From UBA9160 sp035489755 (GTDB taxonomy: Bacteria; Myxococcota_A; UBA9160), in contig DATGZK010000021.1 in assembly GCA_035489755.1 (NCBI GenBank), forward strand, positions 124,001 to 188,000: a stretch of DNA of 64,000 bases. The letters are read 5' to 3'. The translations under genes were made by a program, and so were the position numbers. Below, piece after piece: positions 17,525 through 25,741 of the stretch. Under the pieces are notes generated by a model. That model was not told where the DNA came from. It did no database searches and saw only the letters and a list, made by a program, of their open reading frames with translations. The first letter of the stretch is position 1; each line of letters opens with the position of its first letter.

Positions 17525-17767
17525 ATGCAGAAGGTCTTCGGCATCTTGTTCATCGTTCTGGCAATCTGGGTCGGGATCGAGGTCTTCACCAAGGGGATGG
17601 ATGGTGCGTTTGGTGGGCTCCTCGCCGGCCACTCCCCTGCGCAGGCCAGCACTGAATCTGGGGGGCTGCCGAGCCGCGCCCGGGATCGGGTGAATAGCGC
17701 CATGCGCACCCGCGAGGAACGCACGCTCCTCCAGACCGACCCGGAGGGTGGTCGCTCGGGCGAGTAG
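17525..17767 (+). CDS. Small single-pass membrane protein
   Basis: 80 residues. GGGAGGG stands four bases before the ATG, which supports real translation. The N-terminus QKVFGILFIVLAIWVGIEVF is a membrane helix. The rest is a hydrophilic tail with VNSAMRTREERTLLQ, likely helical and cytoplasmic or periplasmic. I do not recognise a family. It lies 92 bases after the IMPase gene and may share its transcript. Confidence 0.6.
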   Translation: MQKVFGILFIVLAIWVGIEVFTKGMDGAFGGLLAGHSPAQASTESGGLPSRARDRVNSAMRTREERTLLQTDPEGGRSGE

Positions 17768-18026
17768 ACCCGGCAAGTCGTGATCGCGGGTTCTGCTGAG
17801 GATTTCCCCAAGCGCGGATTCGGATGGACCTCTCGCGGGTACGGGCGCGCCCGCGTCTCCAATCGTTCGCTGCCCGTTGAACCTTCTCCCCACCCGGTCC
17901 ACCGAGGCACTGCCCGGTTTGGCATAACGCGCCCAGACGAGGGGATTCCGTCCTTGCTCGAAGAATCGGCCGCTTCCGCAGAACGCCCCTCCAGCGGGAA
18001 GGGCGGCTTTGGGCGTCACCGAGAAG

Positions 18027-18599
18027 ATGGCGGAGCGAGCCAGCGGGAATCGCTCCGCGGGAGAAAGATGACGAGGACGATGTCGATGACGAGGAAGAGA
18101 AGCGCAAGGCCAGTGACGAGGGTGATACTTCCGGCAGGCATCCGTTCATCCAAGGGTTATTGAAGACCTTGCCGGACCCGACACTGATTGGCCTCTTACT
18201 CAGCGGGTGAAGTGGCTACAGACCGCTGCGAATATCTTCGACCTGATCTACAAGGGAGACGGCGGAATCGAAGTGCGCCCGGCGAATGCCCAGCGACCGC
18301 CGCGCCCAGGAGAACAGGCGACAGTCAAATTGAACGACATCCACATCTCGACATTCCAGGCAGCCATTGAGGAGATCCACGGCGCTAAGTCGCGCTTCTT
18401 GACCAGGGAGAACGTTCACGAGGTTTTCAAGGGCGAGCCGGTCTGGGAGGGCGAGGTGCTGATCTTCGAGCTTCTAGATCATCCCAGCGTGCGTCTCTGC
18501 TATGCCTGGGAGGTTGATGGGGAGGTGACGGCCGTTTTGGGTGTGTGGCCGATCAAGAGCGCCCAGGACGCGGTCCGGACGTCGATTGTGGCGGGCTGA
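18027..18599 (+). pseudogene. Frameshifted gene, conserved hypothetical
   Basis: From ATG 18027 one frame runs about 13 codons and then meets TGA near 18067. The +1 frame continues as a highly acidic stretch (KDDEDDVDDEEEKRK) into HPFIQGLLKTLPDP. At about 18180 the sense shifts back to the first frame as DTDWPLTQRVKWLQTAANIF and stays open to 18599. GTG 18207, overlapping the TGA of the middle frame, could start a shorter 130-residue protein by itself. The pieces read as one protein broken by two compensating shifts. The last part (IFELLDHPSVRLCYAWEV ... VLGVWPIKSAQDAVR) looks like normal coding sequence. Function unknown. Sequencing error or gene decay are both possible. Confidence 0.5.
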
Positions 18600-18843
18600 C
18601 AACGGGAGAACTTGTCAGCGGAATGATCACGGCTCGTATCGGTATCTGGATAACGTGCATCGGGTTTCGCATCATCCCGCCGCCAATCGCCCCACGCGGC
18701 GGCTAACAAGCCGGGGACGAGTGGCTTCGCCGATGGAGCCTCTTCTTCAAGGTGGTGGAGCCTGGCATCGTCGCGATGGCCATTTTGAGGACGTTTCACA
18801 CGAGGGCGTGATTGCGCCCCCTGGGGTAGGACAGCACCGAAAG

Positions 18844-19347
18844 ATGGCAGTAGAGGTCCTCGGTCTCGATCACTTGTACATCACGGTTTCCGATCTTCGG
18901 CGCTCCGAGCAGTTCTACGACGCGATCATGCAGCGCCTCGGCTTCCGCAAGGGGGACAAGGCGATCGGCGGTGATCCCCACGCTCACTATTTCAACCGGC
19001 ATCTCCAGTATTCGATCCGTCCGGCCCGAAACGCGACTGCGCGACACGACCCGTATTCGCCCGGCCTGCACCACGTATGCTTCCAGGTCCCGGACCGCAA
19101 AGCCGTCGATGAAGCGCACCGAGACCTGACCGCGATTGGCGTCCCCGCAACCCAGCCGCGGGAATATCCTGAATACAACGACGACTACTACGCGACGTTT
19201 TTTCCCGACCCCGACGGCATCCGGCTGGAGGTCGTTGCAAGGTCGAGAAACCGCGAGGAGATCAGCTCGTCCTGGTCGCTGTTCCGGGTGTTCCTTAACC
19301 CGGTGGCGGATCTGCGAGCGCGCCGAGGGCGGAGCAGTGGCGGCTGA
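18844..19347 (+). CDS. VOC (glyoxalase/dioxygenase fold) family protein
   Basis: 167 residues from ATG 18844. Two beta-alpha-beta-beta-beta half-motifs: VLGLDHLYITVSDLRRSEQFYDAIMQRLGF and GLHHVCFQVPDRKAVDEAHRDL, ending YYATFFPDPDGIRLEVVAR. Metal-ligand candidates are the His of LDHLYITV, the His of LHHVCFQV and the Glu of RLEVV. The superfamily includes glyoxalase I, extradiol dioxygenases and fosfomycin-resistance enzymes, so a specific reaction cannot be assigned. It stands alone, 244 bases after the frameshifted gene. Confidence 0.85.
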   Translation: MAVEVLGLDHLYITVSDLRRSEQFYDAIMQRLGFRKGDKAIGGDPHAHYFNRHLQYSIRPARNATARHDPYSPGLHHVCFQVPDRKAVDEAHRDLTAIGVPATQPREYPEYNDDYYATFFPDPDGIRLEVVARSRNREEISSSWSLFRVFLNPVADLRARRGRSSGG

Positions 19348-20025
19348 CGCCTCACCGTAGTGAGTGAATGAGGAGGAGCCATCATTCGAGGCACACATCT
19401 CGAAACGAGAAGGACGACGGGATGCTTCGATTCCTCCAGGACGATCGCGAGGGAGCGATGGATGCGCGTTCTCGGAACGCGCTCCCCATCTCAACTGGTG
19501 TGACATCTTCAATCCAGTGGACTCAACGATCCACGACCGCAGCCGCCAGCGCGGGCACCGGACCTCAGGCTCCGGGCACAAGATCGGCCTCGTAGGTCAC
19601 CGGCTCGTAACCCATCGGATCTGCTGTGCGAGCGATCTACGTCGTAATGCGAATGCTGGGGGCTCGCGGGAATGTCGATTCTCAAGTGGCAACCTGCAAA
19701 GAGTGCGATGAGAAGAAAGAGCGGGGATTCCGGGTCCGCCGTGGCGCACTCGCGATGACCAAGCCGCCCTCAGAGCTCCCACGAGGCGGTACTTCTGGAC
19801 TGGGCCGTACCTCCTCCCGGAACGCTTCGCATTCCGAAAGTGGACCTGCCTCCCTGCTCTTCGGCCCACAAATTACCCGGAACTGAGGATGGTCCCGCGG
19901 CGATTGCCAGCGGAAAATCCGCACTGCACGCGTGATGCCCGCGGGGGGTAATTCTGCGGCGAAGGGCGGTTCTTCTACGTCTGAGAGCGGAGGCGCCTTG
20001 CGCGCAGCGCGCCGGCCCGGAGGAC
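19348..20025 (+). other. 678-base stretch with no recognised gene
   Basis: Several short open frames exist on both strands but none shows family motifs, a good ribosome-binding site or consistent codon use. Composition is less GC-rich at third positions than the neighbouring genes, which fits non-coding or decayed DNA. The end must carry the promoter of the Crp/Fnr gene. GGAGGA at 20019-20024 lies only one base before the TTG at 20026, too close to serve it well. Confidence 0.4.
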
Positions 20026-20700
20026 TTGCCGACGCAAGCCGATTCGTTCAAAGACCGTCTGCGAGTGACGATGAACCGCGAAACGCGGGACGGTCACAGC
20101 GTCCACTTTGGTCGACAGACGAGCATTTACCACACCGGCGATCCTGCGGATGGCGTCTATTTCATCGAGGCAGGTCTCATCAAGCTCTCGGTGCTCGCTC
20201 CGGGGGGAAAGGAGTGCTTGCTCGCGATCCACGCCCCGGGCGACGTCTTTGGCGAGCTGTGCCTAGGCGGAGAAGACGTGGTTCGGCGGGAGACGGCCAC
20301 GGCCATGGAGGACACGACGCTGAAGGCGATCCCGTGCCCGGAGTTCCTCACCTGCCTGAGCCACGAATCGCTGCTGGAGGGCTTCGTGCATTACCTGGCA
20401 GAGCGCGTCACGAGCCAGCAGGAGATGATCGCGCACCTCGTGACGGTGGACAGCGAGCACCGGCTGGCGGAGACGCTGCTCATGCTGGGGAAGAATCTTG
20501 GCAAGCCAGACCCGCACAGTCGGCGGATCGCGGTTCGACTCTCGCACGAGGAGCTGTCGCAGATGGTGGGGACCACGCGGCCGCGGGTCACGGAGTTCAT
20601 GAACAGATTCCGTACGCTCGGGTTGATCGAGCTCACGGCGGAGCACCACCTGATCGTGAACGAAGCAAAGGTTCGTGCCTACCTCCAGAGCATCTCCTAG
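20026..20700 (+). CDS. Crp/Fnr-family transcriptional regulator
   Basis: Up to 224 residues from TTG 20026; ATG 20071 is a credible alternative, and the first ~15 residues are not conserved-looking. The N-terminal cyclic-nucleotide-binding fold shows SIYHTGDPADGVYFIEAGLIKLS, GDVFGELCLGG and TATAMEDTTLKAI. A dimerisation helix follows. The HTH_Crp motif is RLSHEELSQMVGTTRPRVTEFMNRFRTLGLIE. The Cys cluster of Fnr is absent, so it is not an iron-sulfur oxygen sensor of that type. A Cys sits in GGKECLLAIH. Ligand and targets are unknown, and it is isolated in a gene-poor region. Confidence 0.9.
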   Translation: MPTQADSFKDRLRVTMNRETRDGHSVHFGRQTSIYHTGDPADGVYFIEAGLIKLSVLAPGGKECLLAIHAPGDVFGELCLGGEDVVRRETATAMEDTTLKAIPCPEFLTCLSHESLLEGFVHYLAERVTSQQEMIAHLVTVDSEHRLAETLLMLGKNLGKPDPHSRRIAVRLSHEELSQMVGTTRPRVTEFMNRFRTLGLIELTAEHHLIVNEAKVRAYLQSIS

Positions 20701-21235
20701 TCCCCGGCCGACCGCAGATCATGTGTTCAATATTGAACCGACAAGCATCGGGCGCGGGCGTAGGGTGGCGCGTACTGGGAGGAGGGCGAGGCTGGTCCTG
20801 GCACGGCCCCCCGCCGAGGAAGCTACCCTCAACAACCCCAGAGGTGGCTCGTCTCGACTCGGCCTCGCCCTCTCTCTTCGAGCGGATATACGCAAGGAGG
20901 CGTTGTGACAGCTTCCCTCACATGCTGTGCCTATCCCGCCGCCAGCCGTGACGAGGCCGAACGCCGCGCGAGTGTCACTGCCGGAGAAGATGGCTGGACG
21001 ATTCTGGGCTGGGATTGGCACCCTGACCCGACTCGAAGGCGGGGCCGAGAGGGCGGCGTGCTTGTCGTTCGGTTCCTGGGGGAGATCCTTCGAGCTGCGC
21101 GTTAGAGCCCCGTCGCCGCGCCACGATCACGCTTAAAGCCACTCGTCTTGCCGCCGGCTGTTCTTGGCCCGAACAAAAAGTCCTCGCCATCCACCTTGTT
21201 GGTGGAGAAGCACACGGCCGAGCCTACGATTCTCG
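20701..21235 (+). other. 535-base gene-poor stretch
   Basis: No recognised gene. One small frame, 20905-21105 (+, GTG start, 66 codons), has a perfect AAGGAGG at 20894-20900 with four-base spacing. Its product is Arg/Ala/Trp-rich with no known domain, so I list it only as a possible short gene. The rest resembles decayed DNA between the Crp/Fnr gene and the HicA-like gene. Confidence 0.3.
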
Positions 21236-21472
21236 CTACACACGGCTCTTCGGGCCGGGAAGCTCGTCGTAGCTGAGTCCGAGATCGTCCACGATCTTTC
21301 GCACCACATCGCCTGGCAGAGGCAGCTTCGTGCCGACATCGGGTAGTTCTGCGCGGCGGCTTCCAAGGCGTACCGTCACAACGGCATGGCCAAGGCCGCC
21401 CTTCCCACGCTCATGGCGTTCGAAAGTGCAGCCGCGATCGGCCAACCATTTGCGGAAAGTGGCGCTTTCCAT
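21236..21472 (-). CDS. hicA: HicA-like toxin (YcfA family mRNA interferase)
   Basis: 78 residues from ATG 21472, preceded by GGGGAGGG. The pattern fits HicA: an N-terminal helix with Lys/Trp (ESATFRKWLADRGCTFERHE), a Gly-His segment (GGLGHAVVTVRLGSRR) holding the likely catalytic His, a proline turn (ELPDVGTKLPLPGDVVRKI) and the final VDDLGLSYDEL. HicA is a small dsRBD-like ribonuclease toxin. No HicB antitoxin frame is evident on either side in this window. The adjoining DNA is gene-poor, so this may be a solitary or relic toxin, or a HicA-fold protein with another role. Confidence 0.72.
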   Translation of the reverse strand: MESATFRKWLADRGCTFERHERGKGGLGHAVVTVRLGSRRAELPDVGTKLPLPGDVVRKIVDDLGLSYDELPGPKSRV

Positions 21473-21685
21473 GGCAAACCCTCCCCCCGCTCTGCGGCAG
21501 CGTCCACATCGCGAGTTCATGCTAAGCCTTCGTGGTCTCCCTGCCTCATGCGGGAGAGTACAAGAGCTGTCGAATTGCGCTTTCTTCGACTCCGGACAGT
21601 TCTCGTTAGAATCTCTTTGCACGATTCCAGACGCTCTTCCCAGAGTTTCGGTTGAGCTGCGGAAGGGTATGAGCAACCCGAAGCA

Positions 21686-21886
21686 GTGATCTCCAGATTC
21701 TCTCACCGATTCATGCGCAGGCACTGCGACAAACTCGTCCTGCGCTTCCGACGCGACGCGATCCCTCCGGCGAAGGTGGTCGAGGAGTTCGCCGCCCGCG
21801 CACCGATTGCAGACCTTGCAATCGAGAAGCCGCCGATCGAGAGAAGCGTGGCGCAGCTCTATCGGGGCAGAGTCTCGCGCAACTAG
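21686..21886 (+). pseudogene. C-terminal fragment of an ABC transporter ATPase
   Basis: The last ~50 codons (LRFRRDAIPPAKVVEEFAARAPIADLAIEKPPIERSVAQLYRG) match the tail of ABC-2-type ATP-binding subunits, which commonly end with a segment like DLxVEEPPIEEIVxxIY. No Walker A, signature or Walker B sequence lies upstream, so this is a severed 3' end, not a gene. Its TAG overlaps the cysA stop on the other strand in a CTAG palindrome. It suggests deletion of a transporter gene at this edge of the sulfate operon. Confidence 0.45.
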
Positions 21887-22947
21887 ATCGTGTAGTCTTC
21901 GACGAAGACGCGGGGAGAGCGGGGCCGCACGAACACCTCCTGGCCGCGTTCGAGCTCTAGCCTCTTGTACCGCTCCTGCGAAAGCTCGGCCTGGAGGAGC
22001 TCGCCGCCTTGGGTCACGAGCTCGACCTTGACGCTCGGGCCTGCCGCGTGCACGCGCTGCACGGTCGCACGCAGCGCCCCGTCGCCGCCGGCACGCTCGA
22101 TCTCCAGGAGATGCGGACGAACGTAGAGCGTCGCCTCCTTGCCGCTGTCGGGGTGCACCTCCTTCAGTTCGAAAGAAGCGTCGTGGACTTGGGCGCGGCC
22201 GCCCTCGAGCCGCGCGTGGAACACATTCACGTCCCCAAGAAACTCATAGACGAAGGAGGTCGCGGGATCGTGATACACCTCATACGGGCTGCCAATCTGC
22301 TCGATCCGCCCCGCGCTCATCACGACGACGCGGTCTGCCAGCTCGAGCGCCTCATCCTGGTCGTGCGTCACAAATACGCTCGTAAGCCCGAGGTCATCGT
22401 GCAGCCGCCGCAGCCAGCGACGGAGTTCCTTGCGAACGCGCGAATCGAGTGCCCCAAAGGGCTCGTCCAGCAAGAGAACCCGCGGCTCTACGGCGAGCGC
22501 CCGAGCGAGAGCCACGCGCTGCCGCTGGCCGCCGGAGAGTTCGGAAGGCAGGCGCCCTGCAAGCCCGTCGAGCTGAACAAGACGCAGGAGCTCGTGCACC
22601 CGGCTTTGAATCGTCGCGGCAGGCGGGCGGGCGCGATGCGGACGAACGCGAAGGCCGAAGGCGACGTTCTCGAACACGCTCATGTGCCGGAAGAGCGCGT
22701 AGTGCTGGAAAACGAATCCCACGCGGCGGTCGCGAGCGCTGCGTTCCGTCGCGTCCTCCCCTTCGAAGCGCACAACGCCACGGTCGGGAAACTCGAGTCC
22801 GGCGATGATCCGCAGGAGCGTCGTCTTGCCGGAGCCGGACGGCCCGAGTAGCGCCACCAGCTCTCCATGCTTCACCTGAAGACTCACGTCTCGGAGCGCC
22901 TCGAACCCACCGAAGCGTTTCGAGATGCCCTCGACCTCGATGCTCAT
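21883..22947 (-). CDS. cysA: Sulfate/thiosulfate ABC transporter ATP-binding protein
   Basis: 354 residues from ATG 22947, with AGGGGAG upstream. Walker A GPSGSGKTTLLRIIAG, Q-loop VFQHYALFRHMSVFENVAFGL, signature LSGGQRQRVALARALA, Walker B VLLLDEPFGALDSRVR and the H-loop FVTHDQDEAL are intact. A regulatory TOBE-like domain follows (FLGDVNVFHARLEGG ... LYVRPHLLEIERA), as in CysA. It powers import by CysTW. It is last in the operon and is separated from cysW by four genes; in many bacteria it follows cysW directly. The same 14 bases begin the 34-codon ORF just after cysW. Confidence 0.93.
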   Translation of the reverse strand: MSIEVEGISKRFGGFEALRDVSLQVKHGELVALLGPSGSGKTTLLRIIAGLEFPDRGVVRFEGEDATERSARDRRVGFVFQHYALFRHMSVFENVAFGLRVRPHRARPPAATIQSRVHELLRLVQLDGLAGRLPSELSGGQRQRVALARALAVEPRVLLLDEPFGALDSRVRKELRRWLRRLHDDLGLTSVFVTHDQDEALELADRVVVMSAGRIEQIGSPYEVYHDPATSFVYEFLGDVNVFHARLEGGRAQVHDASFELKEVHPDSGKEATLYVRPHLLEIERAGGDGALRATVQRVHAAGPSVKVELVTQGGELLQAELSQERYKRLELERGQEVFVRPRSPRVFVEDYTI

Positions 22948-23008
22948 CCCATCTCCCCTCTGTGCCCGGAGCGCTTCGCGCCCGCAGCCCAGCGCGGGGC
23001 AGAGTAGA

Positions 23009-23986
23009 TCAGGAGCGACCATTTGTAGTCGCAAGCGGATCATCGCTGCCCTCATATCGATAGGGAGCGAACAGGTCCGTGCCGAGGTATCGCTCGCCGA
23101 AGCTCGGAATGATCGCGACGATCAGCTTCCCGCGGTTGGCTGGCTGCCGCGCGTACTGCAGCGCCGCGTGCACTGCCGCACCGGAGGAAATTCCAACCAG
23201 TAGGCCCTCCTCTCGCGCAAGGCGCCGGGCGAGCTCGAGCGCATCCTCGTTGGTCACCGTAAGAACCTGATCGATCAGGCTCCGCTCCAGCACCTCGGGG
23301 ATGAAGCCAGCTCCAATGCCCTGGATCTTGTGCGGCCCGGGGACGCCACCCGAGAGGACCGGGCTCCCTGCGGGCTCGACGGCGATGGCCTCGAAAGAGG
23401 GCTTCCGAGCCTTCAGCACCTGCGCAACGCCCGTCAGCGTTCCTCCCGTTCCCACGCCGGACACGAGCGCATCCACACGGCCTTCGCTATCGCGCCAGAT
23501 CTCCTCCGCGGTCGTCCGGCGGTGCACGTCGGGATTCGCGGGGTTGCGAAACTGCTGGAGGATCAAGGAGTCGGGGATCGCCGCCGCAAGCTCGTTCGCC
23601 TTTTCCACAGCACCCTGCATGCCCTTCGGACCCTCGGTCAGCACGAGCTGTGCGCCGAAGGCACGCAGGACGACCCTGCGCTCCGGGCTCATGGTTTCCG
23701 GCATCACGAGCACGGTGCGGTAGCCCCGCACCGCCCCGACGAAAGCCAGAGCGATGCCGGTGTTGCCGCTCGTCGGCTCGATGAGAACGCTCCTCCCGGG
23801 CTCGATGAGACCCTCGCGCTCGGCGGCCTCGATCATCGCGAGCCCAATCCGATCTTTCACACTGTTCACGGGATTGCGGCTCTCGAGCTTCACGACAATC
23901 TCTGCCCCGGCATCGGCTCCGATGCGGCGCAGACGCACGAGAGGGGTGTTTCCGATCAGCTCCGTCACGTCGTTCGCAATGTTCAT
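23009..23986 (-). CDS. cysK: Cysteine synthase A (O-acetylserine sulfhydrylase)
   Basis: 325 residues. PLP-lysine motif NPVNSVKDRIGLAMIEAAE, the substrate-binding loop EPTSGNTGIALAFVGA, the PLP-phosphate loop GVGTGGTLTGVAQ, and the C-terminal LVGISSGAAVHAAL and GKLIVAIIPSFGERYLGTDLF. It makes cysteine from O-acetylserine and sulfide in the cytosol. Its ATG overlaps the dioxygenase stop (ATGA), and cysA follows after 61 bases. A sulfate importer plus CysK in one operon points to assimilatory use. No cysDNCHIJ genes are in view. Confidence 0.94.
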   Translation of the reverse strand: MNIANDVTELIGNTPLVRLRRIGADAGAEIVVKLESRNPVNSVKDRIGLAMIEAAEREGLIEPGRSVLIEPTSGNTGIALAFVGAVRGYRTVLVMPETMSPERRVVLRAFGAQLVLTEGPKGMQGAVEKANELAAAIPDSLILQQFRNPANPDVHRRTTAEEIWRDSEGRVDALVSGVGTGGTLTGVAQVLKARKPSFEAIAVEPAGSPVLSGGVPGPHKIQGIGAGFIPEVLERSLIDQVLTVTNEDALELARRLAREEGLLVGISSGAAVHAALQYARQPANRGKLIVAIIPSFGERYLGTDLFAPYRYEGSDDPLATTNGRS

Positions 23987-25104
23987 GGACTGCTTCCTTG
24001 TGCGAGCGCCTGGCTCGCCTGGCCATCACGACTGAAGTAGACGCCGCGGACCCAGCGCGGACCGCTGAACGCAGTGCGCGCGTGCAGCATCCGGAAGTTG
24101 TCGTACATGAGAAAGTCGCTCGCCCCGAGTCGAAACTGGTACTGATGCCGCGGGTCACGAACCAGTTGCGAAAAGCGGTTGTAGGCCCGATACCAGGATT
24201 CCATCCGATTGAACGGCACACGGTGTGGGTCCATCGTGAAGTAGCTGTACCGAACCTGGAACTCTGCCTCGCCGCGGAATGCCAGCACCGGCCCGACGTG
24301 CAGCGCCTCGAATTCTTTCTGCCTGCGATGAAACCGCACAGGCACGGACGCCAAGAGCTCGAATGCCTCGGCATCCATGCTCTGCAGGTAGAGCGCCGCC
24401 TGACGGGCATCCACGACAGCGCTGTCGCCTCCTTGGTTCCCCGGGCGCATGCAGTGCAGGAGCTGGAAGCGGGGCGGCCGAGCGAGGAAGGGCTGATCGG
24501 TATGCAGCTGCACGGCCGCATCGGTGTAGCCGAGTTGATCGATATTGCGGTTCGTCGTGTTGTCGGTGCGCAGGTCCTCGATCCGTCCGAAATGCGTCTC
24601 GACGACGCGCAGACCCGCCTCCTCCCACAACTCCATCAGGGCCTTTGTCCCGAGGTCATGGCCGCGGACCAGGACTGCCCCGCAACGCTCGATGCGTTCC
24701 CACGCGGCCTGCCTGAGCTCGGCGGGGCACGAGAAGCGCGCTGCGCCGAGCTCGATTTGCGCGAGATCGCACGGCGGGGGCGGCACATCCTCGCGACCCT
24801 GCGCGTAGGCGTGCTCGACGAGCCACGGGGAGGGATACCGGCTCTCGCGCGACCCCTCCCCGTCTCTCCACCAGATGCGCAGCACCCGGGAGTCAGGGTC
24901 CACACGGACCAGGAGTGGCCGGACGTCCGGCAAAATCTCCGAGGAGTCCACGACGCGTTCGCCGGTCGTCGGATGCCGGTCACCATCGCAGTTGTGCCGC
25001 AACCAGAGGTAGTGGTAGTCGGCGTGGTTCGAGACTGGCGGGCCAAAGTGAACGCGAATCCACTCGTCTCTTCGCTCGACGTCGACGATTCCTACCTCGC
25101 CCAT
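23983..25104 (-). CDS. TauD/TfdA-family Fe(II)/2-oxoglutarate dioxygenase (GBBH-like)
   Basis: 373 residues. The N-terminal ~100 residues (YHYLWLRHNCDGDRHPTTGER ... SPWLVEHA) match the GBBH-like/DUF971 domain. The rest is TauD: AAVQLHTDQPF supplies the HxD pair, and FRMLHARTAFSGPRWVRGVYF the distal His and the 2-oxoglutarate Arg. This architecture is typical of gamma-butyrobetaine/trimethyllysine hydroxylases. In a sulfate/cysteine operon a sulfonate- or sulfate-ester-cleaving role is also possible. It abuts the RBBP9-like gene and overlaps cysK by four bases, so the expression of the three is coupled. Confidence 0.87.
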   Translation of the reverse strand: MGEVGIVDVERRDEWIRVHFGPPVSNHADYHYLWLRHNCDGDRHPTTGERVVDSSEILPDVRPLLVRVDPDSRVLRIWWRDGEGSRESRYPSPWLVEHAYAQGREDVPPPPCDLAQIELGAARFSCPAELRQAAWERIERCGAVLVRGHDLGTKALMELWEEAGLRVVETHFGRIEDLRTDNTTNRNIDQLGYTDAAVQLHTDQPFLARPPRFQLLHCMRPGNQGGDSAVVDARQAALYLQSMDAEAFELLASVPVRFHRRQKEFEALHVGPVLAFRGEAEFQVRYSYFTMDPHRVPFNRMESWYRAYNRFSQLVRDPRHQYQFRLGASDFLMYDNFRMLHARTAFSGPRWVRGVYFSRDGQASQALAQGSSP

Positions 25105-25629
25105 CTAGAGCAGCTCCCGCAAGAGCGCCTCGCCCTCTGGCCAGGGACCAAAACCCGACTCCGCGTTGAGGTGTCCGCACGCTCCAGCGAGCACGAGCCG
25201 CGCACCCCAGCCGTGGGCGAAGGCAAGGGCTCGCCCATAGCCGAGATACGGATCGTCGCTCGAGACCACCGCAAGCGTCGGAAAGTCGAGCTTCGAGATC
25301 GGGACGGGCGCAAAGCTTCGGATTTGCTCGAGGTGGACATCGTCCACGTCGCAAGGAGCCACGAGCAGCGCTCCATGGACAGGAAGGCGAAAACCCCGCG
25401 CCCAGTGCACGATCGTCACGGCGCCAAGGGAATGACCCACGAGGACCGGAGGCTCCGCGCATTTGCGAATCGCGCGATCGAGGGCTTCCACCCAAGAATC
25501 ACGCTGGGGCTGCTCCCAGCTCGGCATCAAGACGCGCCGCGCACCCGGTAGGCTCTCCTCCCACAGGCTCTGCCAGTGGCCCGGGCCGGAGCCGCGGTAT
25601 CCGGGAACTATCAGGATCGGACGCGTCAT
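25105..25629 (-). CDS. RBBP9/YdeN-family alpha/beta hydrolase
   Basis: 174 residues from ATG 25629, giving the family N-terminus TRPILIVPGYRGSGPGHWQSLWE. Nucleophile elbow PPVLVGHSLGAVTIVHWA (Ser), acid in VVSSDDPYLGYGRALAFA, and His in LAGACGHLNAESGFGPWPEG. The family comprises small serine hydrolases of uncertain substrate. It sits inside the sulfur operon, abutting the dioxygenase start with no spare bases and eight bases after the 34-codon ORF. A role tied to sulfur or thioester metabolism is only suggested by position. Confidence 0.87.
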   Translation of the reverse strand: MTRPILIVPGYRGSGPGHWQSLWEESLPGARRVLMPSWEQPQRDSWVEALDRAIRKCAEPPVLVGHSLGAVTIVHWARGFRLPVHGALLVAPCDVDDVHLEQIRSFAPVPISKLDFPTLAVVSSDDPYLGYGRALAFAHGWGARLVLAGACGHLNAESGFGPWPEGEALLRELL

Positions 25630-25636
25630 ATCGTTT

Positions 25637-25741
25637 TCAGGCCTCGAAAAAGATCCGCCTCGCGCCGAGCCGCACGGCGACCCGCGGGCGCGGCGAAAGG
25701 CCAAGAAGGGGCTTCTCGATCTTCTCGAGCTCGATGCTCAT
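25637..25741 (-). CDS. 34-codon ORF, probable remnant or duplicate of the cysA 5' end
   Basis: The ATG at 25741 overlaps the cysW TGA (ATGA), the place where cysA normally starts. The encoded peptide begins MSIELEKIEK; the real CysA begins MSIEVEGISK. On the plus strand both start regions share the 14-mer ctcgatgctcatcc, and 23 of the first 29 coding bases agree. After about ten residues it departs from CysA and ends at 25637. I infer that the original cysA start remained at cysW when the body was displaced, or that the start was duplicated. A functional micropeptide is possible but has no support. Confidence 0.5.
   Translation of the reverse strand: MSIELEKIEKPLLGLSPRPRVAVRLGARRIFFEA

Noticed and set aside
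18188..18370. Plus-strand 61-codon frame overlapping the frameshifted gene
   Set aside because: It is the third frame of the same stretch, with no continuity to either conserved part.
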